From Leptotrichia sp. HSP-342 (GTDB lineage Bacteria; Fusobacteriota; Fusobacteriia; Fusobacteriales; Leptotrichiaceae), in assembly GCF_041199995.1 (NCBI RefSeq), contig NZ_CP165646.1:930001-994000 (forward strand): a stretch of DNA of 64,000 nt. Reading direction: 5' to 3'. Shown here in pieces: positions 24,674 through 32,839 of the stretch. A model generated the notes under the pieces. It worked only from the letters and a program-made list of their open reading frames with translations. It was not told where the DNA came from and ran no database searches. Position numbers and translations under genes: made by a program. The number at the start of each line of letters is the position of its first letter. The first letter of the stretch is position 1.

Positions 24674-24761
24674 TGCATATCATCTCCTTCTGCTTTAAAT
24701 ATCTATGTCAAATATTTATTCCATTTTATATATTAATTATTTGTGTTCTTTTTATATTATA

Positions 24762-24790
24762 ATTATATAATATTTTAAGCTGTAATACAA
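24762..24790 (-). promoter_or_regulatory. Promoter of the second minus-strand small lipoprotein
   Basis: On the minus strand TTGTAT and TATAAT are separated by 17 bases in the same position relative to the gene as in the sister locus. Confidence 0.65.
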
Positions 24791-24840
24791 ATTGTTTTTT
24801 ATGTTTATTCAGAAAATTTAATAAAAAAGAAAAAACTCTG

Positions 24841-26220
24841 TTATAAAGTTTCTAAAAATTTCCTTCCATTTTCAATTTGCATTTCGACATTTTTTATGGA
24901 AGTTCCACCATACGAATTTCGTTTGTTTACACAGTTTTCAATTGTGATTTCTGAAAGAATATCGTCTTTGAAAATATCAGAAAATTTATGAAATTCTTCG
25001 AGTTTCATGTCATCAATTGCGATTTTCTTATCTTCGCAGTAGGATACGATTTCTCCAACGATTTTATGTGCCTGTCTGAACGGAACATTGTGTTTTGCAA
25101 GGTAATCGGCTACATCTGTTGCGTTTAGGAATCCTGCTTGCATTGAAGTGTAGATTTTTTCGTTGTTTACTGTTATTGTGTCAAGCATTAGGTAGAAAAT
25201 TTCGATGGATAATTTGATATTGTCAATAGAGTCAAAAATTCCTTCCTTGTCTTCCTGCATATCCTTGTTATAAGCTAGCGGAAGTGCCTTCATTGTTGTC
25301 AAAATTCCCATAAGATTTCCGTAGATTCTGCCAGTTTTTCCTCTTACAAGTTCGGCAATGTCGGGATTTTTTTTCTGTGGCATAATTGAAGAGCCAGTTG
25401 CAAAGGCATCATCTAGATTTATAAATGAAAATTCGGATGTGCACCAGATAATAATTTCTTCTGAAAATCTTGACAAGTGCATTGAAATTACTGAAATAAT
25501 CATTGCAAGCTCAATTATAAAATCTCTGTCGCTTACAGAATCAAGACTATTTTCCGTAGGCTTTGAAAATCCAAGTTCTTCTGCCACAAAATGTCTATCA
25601 AGATTAAATGTAGTTCCAGCCAATGCCCCTGCTCCAAGTGGCATTTCATCACTTCTTTTGAGAAAGTCCTCAATTCTCGAAATATCCCTTTTAAACATTT
25701 GAAAATAAGCCATCAAATGATGAGAGAATAAAATCGGCTGAGCCCTTTGTAAATGAGTATATCCAGGAATAATAACATTTTTATATTTTTCAGCAAGCCC
25801 TAGCAGTACATTTTCCATTTTTACAAGTAAATTTGAGATTTCACGAGCTTCTTTTCGTACATACATTCGCACGTCAAGAGCCACCTGATCGTTTCGGCTT
25901 CTGGCAGTATGCAGTTTTCCAGCCAATGCCCCAATAATCTGTGTCAGCCTTTTCTCAATCGACATATGAATATCCTCATCTTCAATTCTAAACTCAAATT
26001 CTCCCTTTTCAATTTCATCCTTTATTTGAAGCAACCTATTTTCAATATCTTTTTGCTCGTTCTCTGCAATAATCCCTTGCTTAGCAAGCATTCTGCTGTG
26101 TGCAATGCTTCCAGCAATATCCTCTTCATACATTCTTTTATCAAATGTAATTGAGGCATTAAATTTTTCTAACAATTTATTAGTTTCCTTATGGAATCGA
26201 CCTTCCCACATTTTTTTCAT
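24841..26220 (-). CDS. argH: Argininosuccinate lyase
   Basis: This 459-residue enzyme cleaves argininosuccinate into arginine and fumarate. The signature GSSIMPQKKNPD is present, with the flexible loop serine of the fumarase/aspartase superfamily. MWEGRFHKETNKLLEKFNAS at the start and TARSRNDQVA further on are typical of ArgH. The length is normal. argG is not adjacent, so the rest of the pathway must lie elsewhere. A promoter with TTTAAA and TATAAT lies upstream. Confidence 0.95.
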   Translation of the reverse strand: MKKMWEGRFHKETNKLLEKFNASITFDKRMYEEDIAGSIAHSRMLAKQGIIAENEQKDIENRLLQIKDEIEKGEFEFRIEDEDIHMSIEKRLTQIIGALAGKLHTARSRNDQVALDVRMYVRKEAREISNLLVKMENVLLGLAEKYKNVIIPGYTHLQRAQPILFSHHLMAYFQMFKRDISRIEDFLKRSDEMPLGAGALAGTTFNLDRHFVAEELGFSKPTENSLDSVSDRDFIIELAMIISVISMHLSRFSEEIIIWCTSEFSFINLDDAFATGSSIMPQKKNPDIAELVRGKTGRIYGNLMGILTTMKALPLAYNKDMQEDKEGIFDSIDNIKLSIEIFYLMLDTITVNNEKIYTSMQAGFLNATDVADYLAKHNVPFRQAHKIVGEIVSYCEDKKIAIDDMKLEEFHKFSDIFKDDILSEITIENCVNKRNSYGGTSIKNVEMQIENGRKFLETL

Positions 26221-26259
26221 ATTTCTCAGCCCTTTCTAGTTAAATGTAATTTTTTGTAT

Positions 26260-26288
26260 ATTATACCAAATAAAACCGTATTTTTAAA
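26260..26288 (-). promoter_or_regulatory. Promoter of argH
   Basis: On the minus strand TTTAAA and TATAAT are separated by 17 bases, about 35 bases before the start codon. The -35 box is weak. Confidence 0.5.
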
Positions 26289-26446
26289 GTATAGACGAAT
26301 ATAAATTGAAATAAATATAAAAAATATAACTAGAATTTTTTTTAAATAAAATTTTATTCAATTTATAAGAAAATCATATTGAAAATTACAAGAAAAAATT
26401 GTACAATTAATAGATATTATATTTCAAAAAAGAGAGGAGTTTTAAA

Positions 26447-27241
26447 ATGAAAAAATATTCAAAAATATTATTTTTAGTAACAGTAACAACGATGCTTTCA
26501 AGCTGTGCAGTTGCTCCGCTTACTGGGAGAAGACAGTTAAAGCTGGTAAGTGATGAGAGTGTAGCAGAAAGCTCAGTTTCTACATATAGACAGCTTATTC
26601 AGCAGGCAGGAGCTAAGGGACTTTTGGCGAATAATACAGCTGAGGGACAACGGTTGAGAAGAATTGGAGGTAAAATTTCTACAGCAGTTGAGAAGTATTT
26701 GAATGAAAATGGAATGTCAAATAAGGTATCCAGCTTACAGTGGGAATTTAATCTAATAAAAACTAATGAAATAAATGCATTTGCAATGCCAGGTGGTAAG
26801 ATTGCCTTTTATACTGGAATATTACCAGTTCTGAATACTGATGGAGGAATTGCGTTTGTAATGGGACACGAAATTGGCCATGTTATTGGAGGTCATCATG
26901 CCGAAGCTTCAAGTAACAAGGCTCTTGCAGGAATTGCCGCAACTGTAACAGATGCTGTAACAGGTGGAAATGCTGTATCTTCAATTGTTTCTGGCGGACT
27001 TTCAATTACTCTTCTGAAATTTAACAGAACTCAGGAATACGAGGCGGATAAATATGGAATGATATTTATGGCAATGGCTGGATATAATCCAAATGAAGCC
27101 ATTACAGCTCTTGAAAGAATGGATTCGATGGCTGGAAGCAGTAGGTCAGATATTTTATCAACTCATCCATCTGGAAAAAATAGAATTGAAGCGGCAAGAA
27201 AATTCTTGCCTGAAGCAATGAAATATTATAATGCAAGATAA
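26447..27241 (+). CDS. M48-family metalloprotease lipoprotein
   Basis: A 264-residue envelope protease. The signal ends with lipobox MLSSC (Cys 20), followed by APLTGRRQLKLVS, a motif common to YcaL/LoiP/BepA relatives. The zinc site is HEIGH at 141-145 with the third ligand in EYEADKYG. LSTHPSGKNRI near the end is also characteristic. Such proteins degrade misassembled outer-membrane proteins. dusA starts 35 bases downstream. Confidence 0.9.
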   Translation: MKKYSKILFLVTVTTMLSSCAVAPLTGRRQLKLVSDESVAESSVSTYRQLIQQAGAKGLLANNTAEGQRLRRIGGKISTAVEKYLNENGMSNKVSSLQWEFNLIKTNEINAFAMPGGKIAFYTGILPVLNTDGGIAFVMGHEIGHVIGGHHAEASSNKALAGIAATVTDAVTGGNAVSSIVSGGLSITLLKFNRTQEYEADKYGMIFMAMAGYNPNEAITALERMDSMAGSSRSDILSTHPSGKNRIEAARKFLPEAMKYYNAR

Positions 27242-27276
27242 ACTGATAATTTTTGAAATTAATGAAAGGAAATGCT

Positions 27277-28260
27277 GTGAAAAATAAGATAAGTATCGCT
27301 CCAATGGTAGACAGAACGGATAGAAATTTTAGAAATTTTGTAAGAATGATAAATAAAGACGTTTTATTGTATACAGAGATGATAACGGCACAGGCTATTC
27401 TTAATGGAGATTTAGACTATATTTTGGGATTTAATGAAGTGGAGCATCCAATTGTTCTGCAAATTGCGGCAACAAATCCAGAAGAAGCATATAAAGCTGT
27501 AAAAATCGCTGAGAAGTACAATTATGATGAAATTAATCTAAATGTCGGATGTCCATCAGACAGAGTATCTGGAAATATGATGGGCGCTTATCTTATGGCA
27601 TTTCCAAAAGAAGTAGCAAATATAGTGAAAGCAATGAAGGAAGCAACAGATAAGCAGATTTCAATAAAGCATAGAATAGGGATTGATGGAAAAAATATAT
27701 TGCCAGAATCTTTTGAGCGAACTCTATTAGATAAATATGATGATATGGTAAATTTTATTAATATTACTAAAGAAACTGGGATAAATAAATATATTATCCA
27801 TGCACGGATAGCAATACTTGCAGGACTTGATCCAAAGCAGAATAGAAGTATTCCGCCTCTTAGATATGATGAAGTTTACCGTGTAAAAAAAGAATATCCT
27901 GATTTACATATAGAAATTAATGGTGGAATTAAAAGTGTCAAGGAAATTGATGAACATTTAAAATATGTTGATTCTGTAATGCTAGGACGTGAAATTTATG
28001 ATAATCCTATGATTTTGACTGAATTTGGAAAATATTACGGGAAAAACATAAATATTACTCGTAAAGAAATCATAGAAAAAATGATTTATTATGTTGAAAA
28101 TATGGAAAAACAGAAGATTCGTCCGCATCTATTCTTAATGCATGCTCACGGTCTATTTCATAATATACGCGGAAGCAAAGCCTGGAAAAGGGCAATTAAC
28201 GAACCAAAGGCAGATTCTGAAACATTAAGGGAGTTACTCGAAAAAATTGAAAATTTTTAA
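27277..28260 (+). CDS. dusA: tRNA-dihydrouridine synthase A
   Basis: A flavin enzyme of 327 residues from the GTG at 27277, chosen because GAAAGGA lies seven bases before it; a TTG at 27253 would add eight residues without an RBS. It opens KNKISIAPMVDRTDRNFRNF, the DusA/YjbN form of the active-site region. NVGCPSDRVSGNMMGAYLM holds the catalytic cysteine. KQNRSIPPLRYDEVY is specific to DusA. It reduces U20/U20a in the tRNA D-loop. A terminator follows. Confidence 0.9.
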   Translation: MKNKISIAPMVDRTDRNFRNFVRMINKDVLLYTEMITAQAILNGDLDYILGFNEVEHPIVLQIAATNPEEAYKAVKIAEKYNYDEINLNVGCPSDRVSGNMMGAYLMAFPKEVANIVKAMKEATDKQISIKHRIGIDGKNILPESFERTLLDKYDDMVNFINITKETGINKYIIHARIAILAGLDPKQNRSIPPLRYDEVYRVKKEYPDLHIEINGGIKSVKEIDEHLKYVDSVMLGREIYDNPMILTEFGKYYGKNINITRKEIIEKMIYYVENMEKQKIRPHLFLMHAHGLFHNIRGSKAWKRAINEPKADSETLRELLEKIENF

Positions 28261-28283
28261 ATAAACGGAAATTTAGTATTAAT

Positions 28284-28320
28284 AAAAAAATTGTTGTTTT
28301 AAATACAGCAATTTTTTTTT
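28284..28320 (+). terminator. Rho-independent terminator after dusA
   Basis: AAAAAATTGTTG pairs with CAGCAATTTTTT and runs into a T tract. Confidence 0.8.
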
Positions 28321-28329
28321 ACAAATTAT

Positions 28330-28349
28330 TTTTGATTAGTCAATCAAAA
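28330..28349 (+). promoter_or_regulatory. Crp/Fnr-like palindromic operator upstream of the asr operon
   Basis: TTTTGATT-AGTC-AATCAAAA is a perfect inverted repeat. The half site TTGAT is that of Fnr-type regulators, with six bases between TTGAT and ATCAA rather than Fnr's four. It lies 39 bases upstream of the putative -35 box. Confidence 0.6.
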
Positions 28350-28387
28350 TATTATATTTACGAATATAAAAAAAATATTTTTTATAG

Positions 28388-28416
28388 TGGACTTTTTCAC
28401 TTTTTTATGTGATAAT
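28388..28416 (+). promoter_or_regulatory. Probable promoter of the FNT-asrABC operon
   Basis: TGGACT and GATAAT are separated by 17 bases. The -35 box is imperfect, which would fit an activator-dependent promoter. Confidence 0.5.
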
Positions 28417-28508
28417 TTAGTACACAAACAAGAAATTTTTCACAAGATAAAAATAGAAAATTGTTAGGAAGGAGAATGTAATAAAATTAATTTTGTTGCT
28501 ATAGGAAA

Positions 28509-29273
28509 ATGAGAAATAATGAAACTTTGGAAAAAGTCTCAAATGCTGCAAAGGATAAGGTTAGATTTTTAAAAGAGCATAGCGGGAAATATTTTTTATC
28601 TGCATTTTTGGCTGGAATGTTTATTGGAATTGGAATTTTATTGACATTTACGGTTGGTGGAGTTAGTAGCGGCTTACCAACTAACAAAATTCTTATGGGA
28701 ATTAGTTTCGGAATAGCGCTTAGCCTTGTAGTTGTGTTTGGAACAGAACTTTTTACAGGGAATAATATGATAGGGGTAGCAGGGCTTTTAAACAAGGGTA
28801 TAAGCTTTAAGGATATGATTTTTATGTGGATAGCATCTTATCTTGGAAATATTTTAGGATCAATTCTGCTTGCAATAGTATACGTATTTTCAAATTCTGC
28901 TTCAAAACCTGTTGTAGAATTTATTGTGAAAGTTTCAAAGGCAAAGATTACTGCATTGCCTCACGAACTGTTTTTTAAAGGAATTTTATGTAATATTCTT
29001 GTGTGTCTTGCGGTTCTGGCTGGAATAAAATTAAAAGAGGAAACTGCTAAGCTAATAATGGTATTCTGGTGTTTATTTGCATTTATAACTGCTGGATTTG
29101 AGCACAGTGTTGCTAATATGACTCTTTTAATGATGGGGATAATATACAATGGAGCAAAAGAAATAACATTAAATGGTTATTTTTATAATTTATTATTTGT
29201 AACATTGGGGAATATTGTTGGTGGAGCATTTGTTGGTTTTGCTTGCTATTATTTAGCAAAAAAGGATAAATAA
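28509..29273 (+). CDS. Formate/nitrite-transporter family channel, probable hydrosulfide channel
   Basis: A 254-residue protein with six hydrophobic segments and the FNT landmarks GTELFTGNN and GFEHSVANMT. FNT pentamers pass small anions. In Clostridioides difficile an FNT member encoded with asrABC is a hydrosulfide channel that removes the HS- made by sulfite reduction. The same context here, 60 bases before asrA, makes that role likely. Sequence alone cannot separate it from formate or nitrite channels. The ATG at 28509 has a poor RBS. Confidence 0.8.
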   Translation: MRNNETLEKVSNAAKDKVRFLKEHSGKYFLSAFLAGMFIGIGILLTFTVGGVSSGLPTNKILMGISFGIALSLVVVFGTELFTGNNMIGVAGLLNKGISFKDMIFMWIASYLGNILGSILLAIVYVFSNSASKPVVEFIVKVSKAKITALPHELFFKGILCNILVCLAVLAGIKLKEETAKLIMVFWCLFAFITAGFEHSVANMTLLMMGIIYNGAKEITLNGYFYNLLFVTLGNIVGGAFVGFACYYLAKKDK

Positions 29274-29333
29274 TAATTTAAATAAAAAAAATAATTTTTA
29301 AATGGAGAGATAAAGTAAAATTTAGGAGGGAAA

Positions 29334-30494
29334 ATGAAAATCAGTTTAAATCGTGAAAATTTTAATCTGGCACTTAAAAAGCTGAAAAAAGAATATAAAA
29401 TATATGCACCAATTGAGATACCATTTCGAGGTACATTTTCAGATACTTCTGTAATCAGATATTCTGAAATTGAAACAATTGATGAAATATGTTTTGACAA
29501 AAAATCTCATTTTTCAGCAAAGGAAATAATGTTGCCAATAACGCAAACAATGTTCTATTTTACAGAAGAAGGTTGCAAGATGCCCAAAGAACAGGAGCAG
29601 AAATATCTTATATTTCTTAGAAGCTGTGATTTACATGGTGTCAAAAGAGTTGATGATATTTACTTGAATAATAAATTTTTGGATATTTACTACAAGAGGG
29701 TTAGAGATAAAGTTAAATTTGTAGTGTTTGGATGTCCAAATTCATTTGAGAACTGTTTTTGTGTAGATATGGGCACTAACAAGACTGATGAGTATAATAT
29801 TGGAATAAAAGTTACAGAAAAGGAAATATTTGCTGATATAAAAGATGACGAGCTGAAGGTTTATTTTAAAGAACTTATCGCTGAGAAAAACAATGGAAGC
29901 AATGATGAACATAAAATAAATGAAATGTATCTGGATGTAAAAGATGAAAAAATGAAAAAATATCTTGAAGAAATAATTGCTGAAAATAATAGTAATAAGA
30001 TAAAAGAAAATGTTGAATTTGAAATGGAATTCGTAGAAGATAATGAAATCCATGTGGATATTCCTGACAATATTGAGCTTGAAGATATAATAAATTTGGA
30101 TTTATGGCGTGAATACGACAGTCGTTGCATAGCCTGCGGAAAATGTAACTTTGTTTGTCCAACTTGTACCTGCACGACTACACAAGATGTTTTTTACAGC
30201 GAAAATGAAAACAATGGAGAAAGAAGGCGTGTATGGGCTTCATGTCATGTGAACGGCTTTACGGATATGGCTGGAGGTCATTCATTCAGGCAAAGGCACG
30301 GAGATAGAATGAGATTTAAGGTAATGCATAAAATATCTGATTTTAAAAAGAGATTTGGATATCAGATGTGTACAGGGTGTGGAAGATGTGATGATGCATG
30401 TCCTGAATACATTTCATTCTCAAATTGCATAAACAAGTTAAGTGCTGAACTAAAAAGAATTTCGGCTGAAAAAAGAGGTGAAGAATCAGAATGA
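29334..30494 (+). CDS. asrA: Anaerobic sulfite reductase subunit A, with internal insertion
   Basis: A 386-residue electron-transfer subunit with two 4Fe-4S motifs: CIACGKCNFVCPTCTC from residue 265 and MCTGCGRCDDACPEY near the end. AsrA passes electrons towards the siroheme subunit AsrC. It is longer than the usual roughly 345 residues because of an acidic, lysine-rich insert at about 167-245. The insert contains two copies of a 20-residue unit: IKDDELKVYFKELIAEKN and VKDEKMKKYLEEIIAENN. RBS TAGGAGG is strong. The stop overlaps the asrB start by four bases. Confidence 0.92.
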   Translation: MKISLNRENFNLALKKLKKEYKIYAPIEIPFRGTFSDTSVIRYSEIETIDEICFDKKSHFSAKEIMLPITQTMFYFTEEGCKMPKEQEQKYLIFLRSCDLHGVKRVDDIYLNNKFLDIYYKRVRDKVKFVVFGCPNSFENCFCVDMGTNKTDEYNIGIKVTEKEIFADIKDDELKVYFKELIAEKNNGSNDEHKINEMYLDVKDEKMKKYLEEIIAENNSNKIKENVEFEMEFVEDNEIHVDIPDNIELEDIINLDLWREYDSRCIACGKCNFVCPTCTCTTTQDVFYSENENNGERRRVWASCHVNGFTDMAGGHSFRQRHGDRMRFKVMHKISDFKKRFGYQMCTGCGRCDDACPEYISFSNCINKLSAELKRISAEKRGEESE

Positions 30495-31369
30495 GTACAA
30501 TTAACACATTAAATACAATAAATATGGATGAACAAGCTATAATGGATATGAATGTATATTTACCGACTGTTCACAAACTTTTGTTTATTGAAAAAGTTAC
30601 TGAGCTAGAATGGCTATTTCGTGTAGAATATAAAAAGGGAAGTGTAGAAGCTGGACAGTTTATGCAGGTTTCATTACCAGGAGTTGGAGAAGCCCCTATT
30701 TCCATTGCGAATTTTGACTTGGAGGAAGGTTATCTTGATTTCCTTATTAGAAAAGTTGGAAAAGTTACAGACAAGATTTTCGAACTGAAAGCAGGAGATA
30801 GAATTTTTTTAAGAGGACCTTATGGACACGGTTTTCCAATTGAACAATACAAAAATAAGCATATTGTAATGGTTGTTGGAGGAAGTGGAATTGCTCCAGT
30901 TCGACCAATTATAGAATATTTTACGAAACATCCTAATGAAATGAAATCTTTTAAAATTATTGTTGGATATAAAAATTATGAAAGTGTTATTTTCGAAGAG
31001 GAATTTTCACGTTGGAGAGAAAATATTGAAATACTTGTAACATTGGATAATGTAGAAACAGCAAGAAATATTGGAAAGACAGAAGACGAAATTCATGAAG
31101 GAATGGTTACCAAATATATTCCCGATTTAAAAATTCCTGAAAATATGGATGAAGTTGAATACATTGTTGTAGGCCCTCCAGTAATGATGTATTTCTCTTG
31201 TCTTGAAATCCTAAAAACAGGTATTCCAACTGAAAAAATATGGGTTTCATTTGAAAGAAAGATGTCCTGTGCCGTTGGGAAATGTGGACATTGTAAAATC
31301 GATGAAACGTATATTTGCCTTGAAGGTCCAGTATTTAGATATGATTTTGCAAAAAAATTACTTGATTAA
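30491..31369 (+). CDS. asrB: Anaerobic sulfite reductase subunit B
   Basis: A 292-residue FAD/NAD-binding subunit of the ferredoxin reductase family. The FAD-binding barrel contains GQFMQVSLPGVGEAPIS; the NAD domain contains VVGGSGIAPVRPI. The end CAVGKCGHCKIDETYICLEGP binds a 2Fe-2S cluster as in PyrK. The first about 20 residues (STINTLNTINMDEQ) are an extension over typical AsrB, but the ATGA overlap with asrA and RBS GAGGTGAAG support this start. Confidence 0.92.
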   Translation: MSTINTLNTINMDEQAIMDMNVYLPTVHKLLFIEKVTELEWLFRVEYKKGSVEAGQFMQVSLPGVGEAPISIANFDLEEGYLDFLIRKVGKVTDKIFELKAGDRIFLRGPYGHGFPIEQYKNKHIVMVVGGSGIAPVRPIIEYFTKHPNEMKSFKIIVGYKNYESVIFEEEFSRWRENIEILVTLDNVETARNIGKTEDEIHEGMVTKYIPDLKIPENMDEVEYIVVGPPVMMYFSCLEILKTGIPTEKIWVSFERKMSCAVGKCGHCKIDETYICLEGPVFRYDFAKKLLD

Positions 31370-31388
31370 GAAAGAAGAGGTAAAAACA

Positions 31389-32363
31389 ATGAGCATGGAT
31401 ATAAATAGAAAAATTGTTACCAAAAATGCATTCAGGGTAACAAAGGACAGATCTAAAACCGCATTGCGTGTGAGAGTGCCAGGAGGAGCAATTACTGGGG
31501 AAATAATGGAAATGGTTGCAAAAATAGCTAATACTTATGGAGATGGAAATGTTCATATTACAACTCGTCAAGGTTTTGAAGTGTTGGGAATTTCTTGGAA
31601 TGATATTGAAAAAGTAAATAAGATGGTGCAGCCAATTATGGAAAAACTGGAAATTAATTATAAGGATAAAGATAAAGGATATGCTGCGGCTGGTACGAGA
31701 AATATTGCAGCTTGTATTGGAAACAAGGTATGTCCAAAAGCTGCCTATAATACGACAGAATTTGCAAAAAAAATCGAAAAAGCAATATTTCCACATGATT
31801 TTCACTTCAAAGTAGCATTAACAGGCTGTCCAAATGATTGTCAAAAAGTTAGAATGCATGATTTTGGAATAATTGGAATGGCAAAACCTGAACTTGATGA
31901 ATCTAAATGTGTTTCTTGCGGAATGTGTGAAAGAAAATGTAAAAAGCTTTCAACAGGAGCAATTTCATATAAAAACTATAAACCTGTAAGAGATCACCAA
32001 AGATGTATAGGTTGTGGAGAATGTGTATTGAACTGTCCAACAGGAGCATGGACAAGATCTCCTAAAAAATATTACAAACTTGCAATAATGGGAAGAAGTG
32101 GAAAACAAAATCCAAGATTGGCAGAAGACTGGTTATTCTGGGCAGATGAGGAATCAATAATAAAAATAATAAAAAATACTTACGAATATGTTGATAAATA
32201 CATCGATAGAAGTCTTCCAAAAGAACATATTGGTTACATTGTTGACAGAACAGGTTTTGAAGAATTTAAAAAATGGGCATTAAAAGATGTTAATCTTCCA
32301 GAAGAAGCTGTAATTGTAAATAATGTGTACTGGAAAGGTATAAAATATCAAGGAATATTATAA
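31389..32363 (+). CDS. asrC: Anaerobic sulfite reductase subunit C (siroheme)
   Basis: A 324-residue catalytic subunit that reduces sulfite to sulfide with siroheme coupled to a 4Fe-4S cluster. The ligands C109 and C115 (ACIGNKVCP) and C147 and C151 (TGCPNDC) are visible. Two ferredoxin-type clusters follow: C174-C184 and C206-C216. TTRQGFEV near residue 59 contacts sulfite or siroheme. The ATG at 31389 follows AAGAGGTAAAA; an upstream in-frame extension overlaps asrB and is unlikely. Confidence 0.93.
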   Translation: MSMDINRKIVTKNAFRVTKDRSKTALRVRVPGGAITGEIMEMVAKIANTYGDGNVHITTRQGFEVLGISWNDIEKVNKMVQPIMEKLEINYKDKDKGYAAAGTRNIAACIGNKVCPKAAYNTTEFAKKIEKAIFPHDFHFKVALTGCPNDCQKVRMHDFGIIGMAKPELDESKCVSCGMCERKCKKLSTGAISYKNYKPVRDHQRCIGCGECVLNCPTGAWTRSPKKYYKLAIMGRSGKQNPRLAEDWLFWADEESIIKIIKNTYEYVDKYIDRSLPKEHIGYIVDRTGFEEFKKWALKDVNLPEEAVIVNNVYWKGIKYQGIL

Positions 32364-32421
32364 ATATTAAGATTAACTTTTAGTGTAAGGTATAAATTAA
32401 AGATAAGGAAGTGTGATTTGT

Positions 32422-32580
32422 ATGTCTTCATCTTGGATGGATAAATACAAAAAATATAAAAAAGATTTTAACAAAAAAGATTATCATGGTGAAGATCCTA
32501 GTGAAGTCAATGAGTATGATGAGTATGACGAATACGAAGAACATCAGGATAAAGATAATGATGATGAAACTAAAGAATAA
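32422..32580 (+). CDS. Small acidic protein at the end of the asr operon
   Basis: A 52-residue protein behind ATAAGGAAGTG, 58 bases after asrC. A basic start (SSSWMDKYKKYKKDFNKKDYH) is followed by a strongly acidic, tyrosine-rich end (NEYDEYDEYEEHQDKDNDDE). It has no membrane segment or cysteine. I do not recognise the family. Its position before the terminator suggests co-expression with sulfite reductase. Confidence 0.65.
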   Translation: MSSSWMDKYKKYKKDFNKKDYHGEDPSEVNEYDEYDEYEEHQDKDNDDETKE

Positions 32581-32624
32581 AATTTATAAAATATTGTAAT
32601 TTATGATATTAAAAATTAAATTTA

Positions 32625-32668
32625 GAAAGAGGCTATTTTAGAAAATGAATCTGAAGTAGTCTTTTTAT
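32625..32668 (+). terminator. Probable terminator of the asr operon
   Basis: AGAGGCTA pairs imperfectly with TAGTCTTT, followed by TTTATTTT. Confidence 0.55.
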
Positions 32669-32719
32669 TTTAAAAATAATTTTATTTAAATATAAATTTG
32701 TAAAAATTTCAAAATACTA

Positions 32720-32747
32720 TTGATTTTTTTTTAAAATGTAGTATAAT
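32720..32747 (+). promoter_or_regulatory. Probable promoter of nox
   Basis: TTGATT and TATAAT are separated by 16 bases, about 90 bases upstream of the gene. Confidence 0.55.
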
Positions 32748-32839
32748 TAAATAGATTGAGAAAAAAATAATTTGATTTAACAATTATTATAAATTTATTT
32801 AAAAATTGAAATATGAATATTATGAAGGAGAGGAAATAG

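Noticed and set aside
31251..31388. Longer N-terminus for AsrC starting inside asrB
   Set aside because: The frame is open but overlaps the conserved iron-sulfur end of AsrB and lacks an RBS; ATG 31389 has one and matches the family start.
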